Position numbers and translations under genes: made by a program. This document shows positions 26,601 through 34,669 of a DNA stretch of 64,000 nt, piece by piece. The stretch is from positions 3,086,001-3,150,000 of the forward strand of contig NZ_CP062006.1 of assembly GCF_017487345.1 (NCBI RefSeq). The letters are read 5' to 3'. Every line of letters starts with the position of its first letter. Within the stretch, counting starts at the first letter, position 1. The notes beneath the pieces were generated by a model that worked only from the letters and a program-made list of their open reading frames with translations, was not told the origin of the DNA and did not search any database. The stretch comes from Brevundimonas pondensis (GTDB lineage: Bacteria > Pseudomonadota > Alphaproteobacteria > Caulobacterales > Caulobacteraceae).

Positions 26601-29600
26601 AGGACGCCAAGCTCTTGGCGCCCGAAGGCGCCGTCCAGCGCGACGGAAAGCGTCGCGGGATCGATTCCAAGCGCTGGTTTCAGATGGTCAAGAAACTGCG
26701 CAGCCGTTAGCCAGTAGGCGTATTTTTCACCTTCAGCCTGCGGCGCCTTCGCTTCGAGGGACGATATCCAGGAAGCCAGGTTAGACTCCGGGGATACTGA
26801 CAGCGAGGTCCCCGCCAGCAAGAGTAGGTCCGGCAACAGGGCCTGCCCCGTCGACGTCTGGGCGAGGAGCTTCAGCCCCATTTCCTTCATCATGCCGGCC
26901 CATGCGTCGGCCAGCAGCCCCCCGGCCATAGGGGCAGGGCTAGTGCGATTGCCCCCCTGAAGGAAGTCTTGGCCATAATAGTTTTCTAGGGCCTTTAGGA
27001 TGCGAGCGTCGACGTACTGCCCTCGACTGTCCACTTTCACGTCGGCGGCGCCGAGCCATTCAAATGCAATGGCCTGAACACGCGGCATCACCTCTCCCAA
27101 ACGCTCAGGCGGCAGGGAGGCGAGTTCCGCCAGCAAAGCCGCCAGCTTTGGATTCAGTGCGGAAGACGAATGCAGATCAAGTACCCGACCTGACCCAGAC
27201 AGATTGGGCAAAATCTGAATATCTTCAGGCACCGCCACCTCTTCCAGTGGACGGGTCGCGGATGGATCATACCGGAACCAGACATCGGCTACGGTGCCGA
27301 CTTCGCCGCTCGTCCAGGTAAATGTGCCTCGATCTGTAATACGGTTTCCAGCGAGGACCTCGTCTACCCCCTCTCCAGTGACCGAAATATTGGCTATTCC
27401 AATCTCAGCGAGCCCGAAAAACTCGCCCTCGGAGCTTTGGCCGTCACCATTGAAATCACGCCAGACGCGAAGTTCAGAATATACAGCATCTGAAGCATCA
27501 ATACGGCCGTCTCCATTGTCGTCATGAAGAGCGAGTTCGGCGAATCCGCTCTGCCCCTCAATACTCTCTAACCCTTCGGCCGGGACAGTCTGGTTATAGC
27601 CAAACAACTCGTTGGCTCCATCAACGCGCCCATTGCCATTGCGATCAAGAGCAAGAATGCCGTCATCACTGGAGACCCAAGCCGTCCACTCGGCCATGCC
27701 CGCGCGGTCAACATCGAAATAGGCCCCCGAGTTCTCCAACGCGATGAGTTCTATCCCGTCCCCATCCAGATCGAGCACAAGAGGGTCCCCATAGCGGCCC
27801 GCCTCATCAAGAGGAGATCCTCCACCTGGACCGGTCGGCGGCGGGCCCTCCGGCTTTTTACGCTCGCGCAACGTGATGCCGAGGTCGCCATCCTCGAAGT
27901 TTTGTACCGTGAATTTGCGGGTGCCTGAGGTAATGATCAGGGTGTCGCCCTGCAATTCGAAGGTTCTTCCGCCAGCCCCCTCATAGGGGCCGTCGCTCCC
28001 TTCGTCACGCGTAGCCCTGCCTGAAATATAGGTGTCCTTAGACGTCGCAAGTCTGTCGATCTTGGTGGCGTCAGTAATGATATCTCCGTGGCCGACGATA
28101 AAGAGGTCCGCACCATCGCCCCCCGTAAGAGTATCGACCTCGCCATCGTCACCGCCAACGAGCGTCTGGTTACCGCTGCCGCCCGTGATGAAGTCGGCGC
28201 CTGTACCACCGTAGACGGTCGAGCCGGCTGCCGCGGAATGAAGGAGGTCGTCTCCGCCGCCGAGATGGATCTCTGCGTTTTTCACGTCATGGATGACGTC
28301 GTCGTCCCCATCCCCAAGCCTGATGATCTCGAAGTTCTTGAACCGAATTTCAGAGCCGACGAGGAGACCATTTAGTAGGTCTACGCCATCGCCCAAGCTC
28401 CTCAGATCGAGCGTATCCTTTGGTCCCACGCCATCGTTCTTTGCATCGATGGTAAGGCTTTCTCCGGTCCCGAGAACGGCACCGGCTAGGACTAGCGTGT
28501 CCGCACCCTCGGAGAGTTCCACGCCTTCGACATCAAAAAGAAAATCAGTATCGTTCGTGCTGCTGTTGGAGATCACAAACCCTGGCGAGGGGGTGTTGAA
28601 GAAGGAAAGGCCCAGAAAATTCGTGCCGCTGAGATAGGAGTAGTAGGCAAAGTCTTCCCCATCGCCGCCGTAGAATGTATCGGTACCGCTTCCACCGATG
28701 AAAATGTCGTCTCCGTCCTGCCCCCAAAAAGCATTGTCACCTGTACTGCCAATGAACTTATCTTGATGCTGTGAACCGTAGACACGTTCAATGCTGTAAA
28801 GAAGGTCGCCTTGGGCATCACCGAACTTCCCTTCCCCTGTCACGAGGTTGACGGTCACGCCTTCTTCTGAATCGTCGTAGCGAGCTACGTCAGTACCCTC
28901 ATCACCGAAGAGAAAGTCTGCGCCTTTCCCTCCGGACAGTTGGTCGTCGCCGTCCCCGCCGTACAGAAAATCGTCGAGGTCGCCCGCCTTGATCGTATCG
29001 GCTCCTTCACCACCGATCAGAAGATCGCGTGAGGCATTCTCGCCATGACGGTTGCTGGTATCTATTTCGTCAGGCGATGACGTTCCCACGATCGCGATGT
29101 CGATCGTCTCGCCGGAAGTGTAGGAGTAGCCGACAGACTCGATACGGGTATCGCTGCCGAGGGTCGCTGCGTGGTAGGAAACTCGCTGCTTATCTGCCAT
29201 CCCTAGCTGAACAGCGACAGCGTTGGTAACTCGGACCGTTTGTCCCATATAGTCGAAGTCGTGGGCTTCTGGGCCGAAAAGACCTGGAGTATTGTCATCC
29301 AGCGGATTATTGTTGTGACTTGGATCTAACCACAGGGTGTTGCCCCATCCGACCATGTGGACAATCTCGTGCATAATCACCAAGCTGAGGTCGTCTGCGA
29401 ACACGTCCCCATTTTTGTTGATCCCCCTCACCGTTGCGATCAGATCGAGATTGAGGGCGATGTACCGATCTGCGGAGTGGGGGCTCATCTGCCCCGGCTT
29501 GTCAGCACTTTCCCCAAACCTAAGAAGTCCCCCGCCCTGGACCCAACTTTCTAGCATTGATCGCGCTATAGACGAGCCGTTGTAGAGGGTGGTGATCGCG

Positions 29601-29722
29601 TCCCAGATCGCATCGACATCTTCGAGGTTGTCGAACTCGGAGATTGGCGCGCCTGAGTGAAGCGCCCAAGTGCTGCCCGGCCCATAGAAACGCACGGCAT
29701 TCAACACGGTTTGCAGAGACAT
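20615..29722 (-). CDS. Giant RTX (haemolysin-type calcium-binding) secreted protein with an N-terminal HExxH motif
   Basis: Predicted type I-secreted protein of 3035 aa without an N-terminal signal peptide. At about residue 117 is MHEIVHMVGW, an HExxH zinc-peptidase motif that would form a small metalloprotease domain. RTX nonapeptides (GGxGxDxLxGG) begin near residue 233. Residues about 642-770 carry EF-hand-like loops (DLDGDGIE, DRNGNGRVDG, DDNGDGRIDA, DFNGDGQSSEGE). From about 1100 to 2450, RTX blocks alternate with haemolysin-related segments of the form VRLTGTSDKLSIKNFF. Five repeats of about 102 aa follow, then a C-terminal end DYLLA that fits a type I secretion signal. The divergent ABC/HlyD genes are the obvious exporter. 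The middle of the gene is clearly richer in A+T than the flanks, a sign of transfer. Toxin, adhesin or protease roles all remain possible. Confidence 0.88.
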   Translation of the reverse strand: MSLQTVLNAVRFYGPGSTWALHSGAPISEFDNLEDVDAIWDAITTLYNGSSIARSMLESWVQGGGLLRFGESADKPGQMSPHSADRYIALNLDLIATVRGINKNGDVFADDLSLVIMHEIVHMVGWGNTLWLDPSHNNNPLDDNTPGLFGPEAHDFDYMGQTVRVTNAVAVQLGMADKQRVSYHAATLGSDTRIESVGYSYTSGETIDIAIVGTSSPDEIDTSNRHGENASRDLLIGGEGADTIKAGDLDDFLYGGDGDDQLSGGKGADFLFGDEGTDVARYDDSEEGVTVNLVTGEGKFGDAQGDLLYSIERVYGSQHQDKFIGSTGDNAFWGQDGDDIFIGGSGTDTFYGGDGEDFAYYSYLSGTNFLGLSFFNTPSPGFVISNSSTNDTDFLFDVEGVELSEGADTLVLAGAVLGTGESLTIDAKNDGVGPKDTLDLRSLGDGVDLLNGLLVGSEIRFKNFEIIRLGDGDDDVIHDVKNAEIHLGGGDDLLHSAAAGSTVYGGTGADFITGGSGNQTLVGGDDGEVDTLTGGDGADLFIVGHGDIITDATKIDRLATSKDTYISGRATRDEGSDGPYEGAGGRTFELQGDTLIITSGTRKFTVQNFEDGDLGITLRERKKPEGPPPTGPGGGSPLDEAGRYGDPLVLDLDGDGIELIALENSGAYFDVDRAGMAEWTAWVSSDDGILALDRNGNGRVDGANELFGYNQTVPAEGLESIEGQSGFAELALHDDNGDGRIDASDAVYSELRVWRDFNGDGQSSEGEFFGLAEIGIANISVTGEGVDEVLAGNRITDRGTFTWTSGEVGTVADVWFRYDPSATRPLEEVAVPEDIQILPNLSGSGRVLDLHSSSALNPKLAALLAELASLPPERLGEVMPRVQAIAFEWLGAADVKVDSRGQYVDARILKALENYYGQDFLQGGNRTSPAPMAGGLLADAWAGMMKEMGLKLLAQTSTGQALLPDLLLLAGTSLSVSPESNLASWISSLEAKAPQAEGEKYAYWLTAAQFLDHLKPALGIDPATLSVALDGAFGRQELGVLYSTLFSYDGAEIRELLLIGGAGSDTLVGRQSNPSSNGVDVLFGGAGNDLLEGKAGRDVYLFTRSSGSDVVVDRGSGATETNNNFVQPNTEASIFVFLDDVRAGDLAFSKVGSSDLRVRVIDPNGSGSNIILRDYFLNPQSGLAEIRFSDGSLMTAKDIIGRLTPTTGRDFLIANDSPAGIDGLGGNDEIWGDGAGHAYQFGVGSGQDRIQDTGGMDTVIFKSGVTPDALRLSREGADLIVRLTGTSDKLSIKNFFNDGRIETFKFADGVVLDSAGIDALLRRASAGDDALSGTELDDILDGGAGNDRLMGEEGDDTYVFARGYGKDVVVESSGVDVVRFGEGVSVDDLHVSVGGWSGQDLIIQIKGTSDTLTVHGHFSSVNARVEKFVFSDGTELGALQFEGLIVPAGGTPGDDILYGTNGNDRLDGGAGADVLEGGAGDDVYVFGIGSGKDIVSDLGGQDTIEFGAGVSLADVEWIADGSPSLRVRLSATGDELQIYEAFTAERNFQYSSRVESYKFADGLVLTQDQILNSLLVGTSGDDVRYGVGFVRREFDLGSGNDKFYAARDNIYGFGVGSGNDVLVGAETVQFKGAISKSDLSYVRDGSDLVISIANTSDSLTFEGYFNHWSGASPLVLKFADGSSVDDRFVVSAVLEQAGTDGADFISSIGYGHNDLRGGLGNDVLVAARGESVAVQFASGDGHDTVRDFYGDGRTIEFGQGVMAAATSVMVEGRNIVFVHGADRIVLEDFFGSISNSWGQRPYYRSFDGVSFAEGGTWTWDYISQKLRVAPETGGIVVGGGGADVLSGASGDDVVFGGAGSDTLSGGGGRDVLSGGSGSDTYLFGRGDGVVVVEEDWTRDADTIRFGDGLGIADFSMELVWARKVRFALNGSEDVLEVEDISQVENFVFGDRSYSSSEIASLILASQLTSGDDIVDLPNVDVVVNSSSGNDEFRGGSLVVARFEGEFGDDMISSSGGDYHIYLDDLNPSHVAVRQELSSDGTVSLIISSNFGSLTLANWGDSSDWGYSYEADRVQVTFADGIVWGKDDLNARAMESGGTSGNDFLGGDAFDNSFDPGAGDDLIYGQGGNDTVVFGRGYGVDKFVEGNGIQSLVVSIQDGLELDDLLFRRQFVEGEDKVIYQVMIKGTRDRIDIDLGAFDLKFDIGGVVYTAISLSDRFLESSSGNDVIVGAGYNDENLVGGLGDDVLAGEFGEDNYVFGADFGNDVVIERGGRAGIDLAPEFEMDTVRFEHHLRSDVTFLRVNHGDDLLVTTSDGSSVLVRGFYVSLTEDGEPPLYGVDRFVFADGAVLLREALSDVVRDTSGDDEVGTDDGGGVLEGGVGDDLLSGGAGNDVYRVNLGDGNDVISDAGGFDVVEFGARILPNNVILERGPDDPEDIIVQVEGEGGLVLTIRRQFAGDGIEELRFADGTVWTWEQMEDRILEDEAERDAADEPMTGSEADDWLMGDEGDQVFVESGGHDWLDGRAGSDLIILAGGSADYEFRRMADGGVVIRNLVTSGTMTVSDIEKVQFSGASDVYNLHDLVADYGSNLSDAWLEGTARNDFLYGLAGNDSLGGGAGDDFIDGGEGTDVAVYSGSSGDYTATRNSDGSVTVASVSGSEGVDTLVNVEALYFNGEQRLVSLSELVGLFGTEADDASLVGGGGNDRIYGLAGDDVMVGRAGNDVLDGGAGFDQANYAGNIENFVFARRSDGAVIVTDSTGAEGVDTLFSVEAAYFSGSQAWRNMSSLVAAYGTEGADAWLTGTGGADSIFGLAGNDTLVSSAGDDLLDGGLGTDQANYQGNLSDFTFVRRSDGAVIVTDTTGVEGTDTLVDMEAVYFSGSQQWRALSSLVGDYGTGGADAWIGGTSNSDHLYGLGGDDTLIGRGGDDFLYGGEGYDQANYYGLSSNFSFSLNEDGSIRISDLAGGEGVDTLMGVEALYFVEDEIWMTVEDALALSNPSGSVANMMFGNPEAVSAMDGFQVPTSIDRLEAPWSDYLLA
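20780..22170 (-). repeat. Tandem array of about 306-bp units inside the RTX gene
   Basis: Five units of about 102 aa, the last partial. Each has an RTX core (DGGxGxDQANYxG), a beta segment (FVRRSDGAVIVTD), a GxDTLxxxEAxYFSGSQ block and then YGTxGADAWxxGT. Units 3 and 4 are the most alike, suggesting recent unequal crossing-over or concerted evolution. Confidence 0.8.
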
Positions 29723-29749
29723 CGCACCATCCTAAGTAGATCTGGGTAA

Positions 29750-30136
29750 TTATTTAGCCAACGCGCTCGCTACATCAACGACGATAGGTCCCGTTTTAGT
29801 GATGTTGATGGCCCGACAATATGCATCGGGATCATCTTTTTCGACCGACATGCAAAATACATTGCCGTCCACAGTGTAATGCCCCTCGACTGTTGCATAG
29901 CCGACTTGGACATACCGCCCCGTCGGATAAAAGACTGGTCGCCGTGCATCCACCGCGCCCTCGAGTTCCCGAAGGTTGCCGTCAATCAGGAGGCGGGTAA
30001 CTTCATCCTCGGTAGCCCCGCGAACGGCGTCCGAAATCGGCCAGAACTGCGGCGAACGCGTTTCCTCCGCCTCTCCGCATCCCGCGCTGCCAGAGACCGA
30101 AAGACATGCGATGGCGACCGCCTGAGATAGTTTCAT
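29750..30136 (-). CDS. Small exported, possibly lipid-anchored protein upstream of the RTX gene
   Basis: A 128-aa protein of unrecognised family. The N-terminus MKLSQAVAIACLSVSGSAGC is a signal peptide with a cysteine at residue 20; SAGC is only a loose lipobox because -3 is Ser rather than Leu or Val. The mature part has no metal or catalytic motif I can name. It is 27 bases upstream of the RTX gene on the same strand and almost certainly co-transcribed, so a chaperone, inhibitor or immunity role for the RTX metallopeptidase is conceivable. That is inference. Confidence 0.65.
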   Translation of the reverse strand: MKLSQAVAIACLSVSGSAGCGEAEETRSPQFWPISDAVRGATEDEVTRLLIDGNLRELEGAVDARRPVFYPTGRYVQVGYATVEGHYTVDGNVFCMSVEKDDPDAYCRAINITKTGPIVVDVASALAK

Positions 30137-30784
30137 ATTCTTCGCTCGGTGAATTCGGTCGCTGACAAATGACGACCAAGGTCGCTGTTAGCCACGCACG
30201 CAGACGCCAAAGGCGATGCATCGAGGGCTCCATTATGGACGCTGTGCGCACCACTCCCCTCAACCCATTTCGCGATGATTTCAACATCACTAACTATCAT
30301 CACGTCCCTCACTCAAACACAGGTTCGTTGGTTGAGCACGACGCGCACTCTCGCAAGACGGACGCTGGCGACGCCTATCAATCCGACGGTTCGAAAGACG
30401 TTCATCGCGCACCTCGGAATCCTATGGCATCACGCCAACAGGAACCCGCATCATCCAGATCGCCCGCCCCTTGATACTCACGCGCCTCTCAGGCAACCAC
30501 GAGAACGCAAAGTTGTAAAACGATGATTTCTCTTTTATCGGCGCACTACGCGCGAGCGCGACTCTTCCTCGAGCATTATTTCCTTAAAAATCATGACAGT
30601 TACCTCTCTCCTCCGCAGTCAGAGAGTTCGACTGCCTCAATGTGGCTTGAAATCGGCCGACCTCAGTCAGTCGCACGACAAATGGAGTCGCGCACCTCTA
30701 GTTGTGACTGTAGCTTAGCCGGACTATCGTCGCCACGAACGCCGCCGATATGCGGCGCGCACCTTCAGATGCGGGCCCGACCTT
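30137..30784. other. Divergent intergenic region between the RTX operon and its secretion genes
   Basis: About 650 bases with no convincing gene; the short reading frames here have no family features and overlap one another. It must carry both the minus-strand RTX promoter and the plus-strand secretion promoter. Positions about 30560-30610 are AT-rich (for example ttatttccttaaaaatcatgac). Confidence 0.5.
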
Positions 30785-32536
30785 TTGTTAAATCGTCTGC
30801 TTCCGGATCAACCCGGTGCCAAACCTCTTGCTGAAGCCTTGCGCTCGTGCCGCACGCATTTCCTCTGGGCGGGGGGGTTCAGCGCCGCCGTCAACATCCT
30901 CTACCTGACACCTACGATCTACATGATGCAGGTCTATGATCGGGTTGTTCCTACCGGCGGGCTGATGACTCTGGCGCTTGTCAGCGCTGCGGCGGTGCTG
31001 GCGCTCGGGACCCTGGCCCTGCTCGATTGGTTGCGAGGCCGCATGCTCATACGAGCCGGCCTGCGCCTTGATCGACTGTTGTCCGGACCGATACTTACGA
31101 GGGTGATCGACATCCAATCGCGCGGGCCGAACACCCAGGCGATGCGCGAGTTCGACAATGTCCGCGCCGCCGTAGCTGGACAGGGAGCGCTCGCTCTATT
31201 CGACGCTCCCTGGACCCCGCTCTATCTTGCCTGTTGCTTCCTTCTGCACCCTGCGCTCGGCATCCTGACCCTGATCGGGGGCGTCTTGCTGATTGTTCTA
31301 GCCTGGCTCAACGAACGCGACAGCCGCCCGCAGCTCGCCAAATCCATGCAATCCAACAATGCCGCCTATGCGGCCCAGGCCGCCGTAGCGGAGCAGGCCG
31401 AGGTCGTGCGCGCACTCGGCATGCGCGACGCAAGCGTCGCCCGGCAATTGCAGCAGCGCCAATCCGCAACCCGCCAGCAGGCTGACGCCCAGCTAACCGG
31501 CGGGAAATATTCCGGCGCCATCAAGTTCGTCCGCTTACTGCTTCAATCGGCCGCCCTTGGCACAGCGGCCTTCCTGGTCGTCCGTGGTCAGATATCGCCC
31601 GGCTCGATCATCGCCTCTTCAGTTCTCCTGAGTCGGGCCGTGGCGCCGGTCGAACTTCTCGTTGGAGTCTGGCCCAGCCTTGTCCAGGCGCGCGCCAGCT
31701 GGAAGGCCCTGACGGAGCTCTTCGTCCAGTCTGCCGATCATGACGTGGTCCGCACAACGCTTCCGGATCCGGCCGGGAAGGTGCGTCTCGAGAACGTCTC
31801 CGTCCGGCTAGCAGGTAGCGAAGGCGCCCAGCTCAAGAGCGTGAACCTGACTATCGAGCCAGGTCAGACGCTCGGCGTGATCGGTGCGAGCGGATCAGGC
31901 AAAACGACCCTGGCGCGCGTCATCGCGGGGGCGCTGACGCCGACACTCGGCGTGATCCGCCTCGACGGGGCTGAATACAACGCCCGGGATGATGACGAGC
32001 GAGCGCGACACATTGGCTATCTGCCTCAGGCGCCGAGTCTCTTCGCAGGTTCGATCAAGGACAATATCTCGCGGTTCTCAAGGGAAGCTGGCACGATTTC
32101 ATCCGAAGTAGATCGCGCCGCCGTAGCCGCCGCCAAAGCCGCCGGCGCCCACGACCTGATCCAGAGCTTTCCCCAAGGGTACGATACTATCCTTGGGCCT
32201 TATGGGTCGGGCGTTTCAGCCGGACAGGCTCAGCGTATCGCTTTGGCGCGCGCGCTCTATGGCTCGCCGGCACTCCTCATTCTGGATGAGCCCAATTCCA
32301 ACCTCGACCAGGATGGAGAAGCGGCCTTGATGGTTGCCGTGACCGAGGCGTGCCGGCGCGGCGCCGCGGTCGTGATCGTGGCGCATCGCGCTGGCGTCCT
32401 GGCACGGGTCGACCGGCTCGTGGTGATGCGTGACGGAGTCATCCAGATGGAGGGCCCCCGAGAGGACATCCTTGCGCGCATGCGTGGCGCCCCTGCGGGA
32501 CGTCCGCTTGTCGCAGCGGGAGGGCTGACGCAATGA
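30785..32536 (+). CDS. Type I secretion ABC transporter (PrtD-type permease/ATPase)
   Basis: Inner-membrane exporter subunit of 583 aa. The N-terminal membrane domain begins YLTPTIYMMQVYDRVVPTGG, typical of PrtD/AprD-type proteins without a C39 peptidase domain. The ATPase domain has Walker A GASGSGKTT (about residue 368), a Q-loop PQAPSLFAG, signature SAGQAQRIALARAL, Walker B LLILDEPNSNLD and a His switch IVAHRAG. The start is uncertain: TTG 30785 fits the family N-terminus but has no good ribosome site; no in-frame ATG lies just upstream. It overlaps the HlyD-type gene by four bases. No TolC-type outer-membrane gene is in the window, so an unlinked TolC is assumed. Cargo is inferred to be the RTX protein. 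Confidence 0.9.
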   Translation: MLNRLLPDQPGAKPLAEALRSCRTHFLWAGGFSAAVNILYLTPTIYMMQVYDRVVPTGGLMTLALVSAAAVLALGTLALLDWLRGRMLIRAGLRLDRLLSGPILTRVIDIQSRGPNTQAMREFDNVRAAVAGQGALALFDAPWTPLYLACCFLLHPALGILTLIGGVLLIVLAWLNERDSRPQLAKSMQSNNAAYAAQAAVAEQAEVVRALGMRDASVARQLQQRQSATRQQADAQLTGGKYSGAIKFVRLLLQSAALGTAAFLVVRGQISPGSIIASSVLLSRAVAPVELLVGVWPSLVQARASWKALTELFVQSADHDVVRTTLPDPAGKVRLENVSVRLAGSEGAQLKSVNLTIEPGQTLGVIGASGSGKTTLARVIAGALTPTLGVIRLDGAEYNARDDDERARHIGYLPQAPSLFAGSIKDNISRFSREAGTISSEVDRAAVAAAKAAGAHDLIQSFPQGYDTILGPYGSGVSAGQAQRIALARALYGSPALLILDEPNSNLDQDGEAALMVAVTEACRRGAAVVIVAHRAGVLARVDRLVVMRDGVIQMEGPREDILARMRGAPAGRPLVAAGGLTQ

Positions 32537-33879
32537 TCAATATTCAAACTCCCGACGTCCTGGATGGAAATTCAGAGGCGGAAACGGATTCGCCACGCCG
32601 CGATGCAGTCATCGGCGGCGTCGCCTTGTTCATATTTTTCATTTTCTTTCTCGGATGGGCGGCTTTCGCACCGCTTGATGCCGGCGCCTTTGCCACAGGA
32701 CAGGTGGCGGTGACCGGCAATCGCCAAGCGGTGCAACATAAGGAAGGTGGTGTCGTCAGCACGCTCGACGTGGCGGAAGGCGATCGGGTGCAGGCTGGCC
32801 AAGTTCTTCTTTCCCTGAGCGCTGGCGAACTACGAGCCAGCGAGAGAGGCGCCGCAGGTCAGGTCTTCGCCCTGTTGGCCATACGCTCCCGTCTCATCGC
32901 CGAAAGAGATCGCCTTTCCGACCTGCCAATCCCGCCGGAATTCCTTCACATGTCCGCCGAAGACCGTCGGATCGCGGACGAGGCCATGAGGTTGCAGCGC
33001 CTTCAGTTCTCCGCGCGCGGCGCTGGGCGGAGCACCGAAGTTGGCGTCCTCACCCAACGCATCAGCCAACTCGAGGACCAGAAGGAAGGATACGAACGCC
33101 AGATCGAGGCCAATGTCGAAGAGCAGGCTTTGATTGTGGAGGAGTTAGAAGGCATCCGCTCGCTCGCGGCCCAGGGCTACGCCCCTCAAACCCGGGTGCG
33201 GGCGTTGGAGCGCACCGCCGCAAACCTGCGAGGTTCTCTAGGAGCGATGCGGGCCCAGGTCGCTGGTACCGAGGAGCAGATCGGCCAGACCAGGCTGCAG
33301 ATGCTGGGCGTTTCCACTACGCTCAACGAGGATGTCGCCGAACAACTGCGACAAACCGAAATCCAGCTCAATGAGTTGCAGCCGCGGCTGCATGAACTGC
33401 AAGCTCAGATTGGCCGGACCGAGGTGCGAAGCCCCGTCGCCGGCCAAGTGGTCGGCCTAACGGTCTTTACTAAAGGCGGTGTGATCCAGCCCGGTCAGAC
33501 GATAATGGAAATCGTTCCGGACCAAGCGTCCCAAGTGATCGTCGCCGAGGTCGATCCAGCGGACATAGACAACCTTCTTGTCGGGCTGAAAACCGAAGTG
33601 AAGTTTCCCGGTCTGCGTGAGCGCAACCCACCGATCGTGCGTGGCCGCGTATCCCGGCTTTCGGCTGACAGCTTCACAGAGGAAGCAACAGGGCGACGTT
33701 ACTATCGAACCGAGGTGGTCGTGCCAGCCGGAGAATTACGCCGACTTGGCGATGCGGCTGAAAGCATCCGCTCGGGAATGCCGGTCGAAGTCGTGATCCT
33801 CACACGCAAACGGACTGCTCTCGCCTACCTGTTTGAGCCTCTGCTTACTGCGCTCTGGAGATCCGGCAGAGAGCAGTAA
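32533..33879 (+). CDS. HlyD-family type I secretion periplasmic adaptor
   Basis: A 448-aa membrane-fusion protein linking the ABC exporter to an outer-membrane channel. A single transmembrane helix lies at about residues 25-50 (IGGVALFIFFIFFLGWAAFAPL). A lipoyl-like segment (VVSTLDVAEGDRVQAGQVLL) precedes a long coiled coil (about residues 95-290), and then the second lipoyl half (VRSPVAGQVVGL) and beta-barrel (VEVVILTRKRTALAYLFEPL) follow. ATG overlaps the ABC gene stop as ATGA, indicating coupled translation. Length and order match PrtE/HlyD proteins. Confidence 0.92.
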   Translation: MINIQTPDVLDGNSEAETDSPRRDAVIGGVALFIFFIFFLGWAAFAPLDAGAFATGQVAVTGNRQAVQHKEGGVVSTLDVAEGDRVQAGQVLLSLSAGELRASERGAAGQVFALLAIRSRLIAERDRLSDLPIPPEFLHMSAEDRRIADEAMRLQRLQFSARGAGRSTEVGVLTQRISQLEDQKEGYERQIEANVEEQALIVEELEGIRSLAAQGYAPQTRVRALERTAANLRGSLGAMRAQVAGTEEQIGQTRLQMLGVSTTLNEDVAEQLRQTEIQLNELQPRLHELQAQIGRTEVRSPVAGQVVGLTVFTKGGVIQPGQTIMEIVPDQASQVIVAEVDPADIDNLLVGLKTEVKFPGLRERNPPIVRGRVSRLSADSFTEEATGRRYYRTEVVVPAGELRRLGDAAESIRSGMPVEVVILTRKRTALAYLFEPLLTALWRSGREQ

Positions 33880-34669
33880 GGATGCCGAACGGCCCTTGAA
33901 AACAACAGCCGAGAGAATGTTCGGCGGAGGTCGGCTGAACCTTAGCCTGAACGTCTCTCATCCCGAAACGAATGGGAATTCGACGTTTTCATACTGCACG
34001 GATCCACCTTAGATAGATATCTGCTTGGTGACGTCACAAGAGAGGGAGGAGCGTTGAAGGATCGTCGAAATACTGTGCTGCGTCGATGCTCGTCAAATGT
34101 CTGTCTCGGCATGGTGATAAGAGCGGGAAAACGCCGATGGACTAGCACGGGAGGCCATTGAGCCAAGGTCGGCTGCAAGCATCGGCAGAGAAGCGCCAAT
34201 AGCATTGGCACGAGCCGCCATGCTCGCATTCACTCGTCCCATGCGTCGGCGAGGGGCGAACCTGCTCAACCGTCGTCTGGCAGGGCATATCCCTCGATAC
34301 TCCGTCCGAGCCAGCCAATTCGGCATGCAGCCGAACCTGCCGAAACCCGTTGCCGAATTTCTCATAATCGGCGTTTTTCAAGCAAAGATATTGGGGCAAG
34401 GTCGTACGCAACACCTCCCCATGGAGACGTTGAGGGCATGTCCTGGCTGAGATGAGATTATTGCGTGTGGCGCGCGCTATCTTCTTCTCAAGCAAGAAGG
34501 CTTGAACATACCGGCGCGGGACATCGTCGGCGAGCGCCTTCACTCCATCGGTTCTTCGGGGGGCTCATCCGCCTGATCGGCGACGGCGACAATCGCCACG
34601 CCATCCACCGCACCGGCATCCACGCGACGTACGCATCCTGCCGGGATCGCGGGATTTCCACTGAGCGCC
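33880..34669. other. Gene-poor region between the secretion genes and the IS element
   Basis: About 790 bases with no supported gene. A 133-aa minus-strand frame (34142-34543) and several shorter ones show no family features and odd Cys/Trp-rich composition. Near 34560-34650 the minus strand can read VAIVAVADQADEPPEEPME before a stop, possibly the tail of a gene interrupted by the IS. I cannot identify it. Confidence 0.4.
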
